This document shows, in pieces, positions 4,918 through 6,565 of a stretch of 6,565 nucleotides of DNA. Every line of letters starts with the position of its first letter. Position 1 is the first letter of the stretch. The position numbers and the translations under genes are program-made. The DNA lies in assembly GCA_003483675.1 (NCBI GenBank), contig DMYK01000208.1, positions 1-6,565 of the forward strand, in the 5' to 3' direction. The stretch comes from Microcoleaceae cyanobacterium UBA11344. GTDB taxonomy: Bacteria > Cyanobacteriota > Cyanobacteriia > Cyanobacteriales > Microcoleaceae. Under the pieces are notes generated by a model. That model was not told the origin of the DNA. It searched no databases and saw only the letters and a list, made by a program, of their open reading frames with translations.

Positions 4918-6321
4918 ATGCCCACCTCGATCGCCGACTCCAAAAATCTGCTGTCTGACTTAATGGCACGCTACCGCAACCAGGTAGATTATCTAGCAAT
5001 TCGACTCGAAGAAGCCGAAGGCACCGACATCCTGCTGCGGGGCGAAAAAATTGAAACCCTCAGCGAAGGAGTCTCAATCGGTGGCCAAGTTCGAGCTTGT
5101 CACAAAGGCGGCTGGGGCTTTGCCAGTTTTAACCGACTTTCCACCCTCGCCGAAAGAATTGAAGAAGCCATCGCCGCCGCCAAACTAATCGGCGAGTCAG
5201 AAACGATTCTCGCGCCTGTGACACCCGTACAGGACGTTTGTTTCCTGCCGCTGACAGGAACAGACCCCCGTCTGGTTCCCCTGATAGAAAAAAAGCAATT
5301 GTGCGATCGCTACGCGGCCATTCTCCGCAGCATAGACCCCTGCATCGCCACCGTCTCCGTCCGCTACGGCGACAGCACCCAGCGCATCATCCTCGCCACC
5401 TCCGAAGGCACAATGCTCTCTCAAGGTTGGGTAGACATGGAAATGCGCTTTGCCGCCACAGCCCGCAGCGGGGAAACCGTACAAACCGGACGCGAAACCA
5501 CCGGTTCCCGCAAAGCATACGAAGACTTAACCGAGCTTGATCTTCAAGTTCGCAGCGCCGCCCAGAGAGCCGTAGACTCCCTAGCCTTACCCCCCGTCCA
5601 AGGCAACAGTTACACCGTCGTCATTGACCCAATTCTCAGCGGATTATTCGTCCACGAAGCCTTCGGACACCTCTCGGAAGCCGACATGGCCTACGAAAAT
5701 CCCGACATCTTGGAAGTTATGACCCTCGGCCGCCAGTTCGGCCCCAAAGAGTTGCAAATTTTCGACGGTGCGGCACCAGAGGGACACCGCGGCAGTTATT
5801 TCTACGACGATGAAGGCACTCCGGCTACTACTACTCAGTTAATTAAGGATGGTGCTTTAGTCGGGCGGCTGCACTCCCGCGAGACTGCTGGGAAATTGGG
5901 AGAAGTGCCTACTGGGAATGCTCGCTGTTTGAATTATCATTATCCGCCGATCGTCCGCATGACTAATACTTGGATCGAACGGGGTACAACACCGGTGGCT
6001 GATTTATTTTCTGGCATCGAAGAAGGAGTTTATGCGCGCAATTGGCAGGGCGGCATGACTAACGGCGAAATGTTTACTTTCAGTGCTGGCGAAGCTTGGA
6101 TGATTTGCAATGGCAAATTGGCCGAACCGGTGCGGGATGTTACTCTTTCGGGTAATGTTTTCAGCACTTTAGCCGATATTGAGGCGATCGGCGACGATTT
6201 TCATTGGGATGAATCCGGCGGCTGCGGCAAGGGTGGACAAAGTGGTTTACCTGTGGGCTGCGGCGGCCCTAGTTTGCGGATTCGCAATGTAGTTGTTGGT
6301 GGCGAGGCTGAATCGGATTGA
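4918..6321 (+). CDS. tldD: TldD family metalloprotease (catalytic subunit)
   Basis: TldD, with its inactive-looking partner TldE (PmbA), forms a cytoplasmic zinc protease that cuts unfolded peptides. In other bacteria it matures microcins and helps degrade the CcdA antitoxin. I choose ATG 4918 (467 residues, MPTSIADSKNLLSDLMARYR), which begins just before the conserved YRNQVDYLAIRLEEAEGTDI region. ATG 4888 has a weak GGAAAA ahead of it and adds 10 residues; TTG 4783 adds 45 that do not look conserved. The zinc motif HEAFGH (codons from 5653; His246, Glu247, His251) is followed by LSEADMAYEN. A cysteine in GGCGKGGQ (Cys436, codon 6223) matches the third ligand in TldD. TldE lacks the HExxxH motif, so this is the TldD side. 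Also typical are GSYFYDDEGTPATTTQLIKDG, GRLHSRETAGKLGE, GGMTNGEMFTFSAGEAW and a Gly-rich C-terminus. Length fits the family. No tldE is nearby. Codons end mostly in C before about 5815 and mostly in T or G after, with no break in the frame. Confidence 0.94.
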   Translation: MPTSIADSKNLLSDLMARYRNQVDYLAIRLEEAEGTDILLRGEKIETLSEGVSIGGQVRACHKGGWGFASFNRLSTLAERIEEAIAAAKLIGESETILAPVTPVQDVCFLPLTGTDPRLVPLIEKKQLCDRYAAILRSIDPCIATVSVRYGDSTQRIILATSEGTMLSQGWVDMEMRFAATARSGETVQTGRETTGSRKAYEDLTELDLQVRSAAQRAVDSLALPPVQGNSYTVVIDPILSGLFVHEAFGHLSEADMAYENPDILEVMTLGRQFGPKELQIFDGAAPEGHRGSYFYDDEGTPATTTQLIKDGALVGRLHSRETAGKLGEVPTGNARCLNYHYPPIVRMTNTWIERGTTPVADLFSGIEEGVYARNWQGGMTNGEMFTFSAGEAWMICNGKLAEPVRDVTLSGNVFSTLADIEAIGDDFHWDESGGCGKGGQSGLPVGCGGPSLRIRNVVVGGEAESD

Positions 6322-6370
6322 AGTTTGAGACTTGCGTACAATATTTGGTAATCAGGATTTCAGTTTTTTA

Positions 6371-6482
6371 CTGATTGCAGGAATTACGCACGGACTACAG
6401 TTTTATGTCATTACGAGGATCGCGAAGTCATCGCAAAGGCTTATTTTTCGTCACGAGTGCGTAAGTCCTATGATTGAATCAG
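6371..6482. mobile_element. MITE-like inverted-repeat element, about 110 bp, no coding capacity
   Basis: Arms AGGAATTACGCAC (6379-6391) and GTGCGTAAGTCCT (6457-6469) are reverse complements with one mismatch. Further out, CTGATT (6371-6376) and AATCAG (6477-6482) also pair, with a few unmatched bases between. The centre, from GTCATTACGAGGATCGCGAA at 6407, resembles a degenerate copy of the GTCATTGCGAG palindromic repeat seen in many bacterial genomes. A diverged copy of the arm, GACTTGCGTA, lies at 6329-6338. No transposase gene or clear target duplication is seen. The inverted repeat is certain; mobility is inferred. Confidence 0.5.
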
Positions 6483-6496
6483 GACTGAAGTCCTGA
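6479..6496. repeat. Perfect 8-bp-stem hairpin, dispersed-repeat-like
   Basis: TCAGGACT (6479-6486), two bases and AGTCCTGA (6489-6496) form a perfect hairpin, followed by CTACAAAC. From memory this CAGGACTGAAGTCCTGACTA block recurs in filamentous cyanobacterial spacers. It overlaps the outer arm of the preceding element by four bases. Confidence 0.65.
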
Positions 6497-6530
6497 CTAC
6501 AAACAACTTATTTAAGGACTGTCGATCGGA

Positions 6531-6565
6531 CATCTTGCAACATTTTTATGAACAGGCAAGATGCC
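6531..6565. repeat. Inverted repeat with GGCAAGATGCC motif, cut by window end
   Basis: CATCTTGC (6531-6538) is the exact reverse complement of GCAAGATG (6556-6563), with a 17-base loop. The last 11 bases, GGCAAGATGCC, are themselves a small palindrome (GGCA, AGA, TGCC) that probably continues beyond the window. The motif resembles an abundant cyanobacterial dispersed repeat built on GGCAAGATGCC; copy number cannot be checked here. Confidence 0.55.

Noticed and set aside
5197..5540. Overlapping open frames on both strands inside tldD
   Set aside because: They have Arg/His-rich or Gly/Ala-rich shadow compositions typical of off-frame reading of C-rich codons; tldD is well supported through this stretch.
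6350..6376. AATCAG/CTGATT hairpin with a T-run as a tldD terminator
   Set aside because: The stem is only 6 bp and AT-rich, and the T-run lies inside the loop rather than after the stem.

Overview
The window looks like chromosome from a filamentous cyanobacterium, probably of the Oscillatoriales (Microcoleus, Phormidium or Tychonema type). Three things point this way. The HIP1 octamer GCGATCGC occurs five times in 6.5 kb, where chance would give about 0.1. The spacers are packed with short palindromes, heptanucleotide tandem repeats and small inverted-repeat elements of the kind known from these genomes. The proteins also read as cyanobacterial. The genus is an inference from sequence style, not a database match.

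Layout from left to right. (1) Positions 1-1313, + strand: most of murE (UDP-MurNAc-tripeptide synthetase, DAP-type), cut at its 5' end by the window edge. (2) 1314-1628: AT-rich spacer with a perfect 15-bp-arm palindrome, a HIP1-centred palindrome, a weak promoter candidate and a short antisense coding-like stretch that may be a gene remnant. (3) 1629-2627, + strand: a soluble, probably helical protein of about 332 residues that I cannot assign to a family. (4) 2628-2894: spacer with a GC-rich imperfect hairpin. (5) 2895-4478, - strand: a histidine kinase with a good phospho-acceptor His box but no recognisable G1 (DxGxG) ATP-binding motif. (6) 4479-4917: spacer between divergent genes, carrying a 9-bp tandem repeat abutting a 7-bp tandem repeat, a third degenerate heptamer array and an orphan Shine-Dalgarno-like sequence. 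(7) 4918-6321, + strand: tldD, the metal-binding subunit of the TldD/TldE protease. (8) 6322-6565: a cluster of dispersed-repeat-like elements, including a MITE-like inverted repeat and two hairpins, the last cut by the window end.

The genes do not form an obvious pathway. murE is peptidoglycan synthesis, tldD is peptide processing or maturation, and the kinase is signalling. Each is separated from its neighbour by more than 250 bp of repeat-rich spacer and they are not all on one strand, so each is probably its own transcription unit. The kinase and tldD are divergent and share an upstream region. I see no tRNA, rRNA, CRISPR array, transposase gene or convincing new multi-gene system. The most rewarding items are the kinase with the degenerate ATP lid region, the unassigned 332-residue protein, the double microsatellite in the divergent control region and the MITE-like element after tldD.
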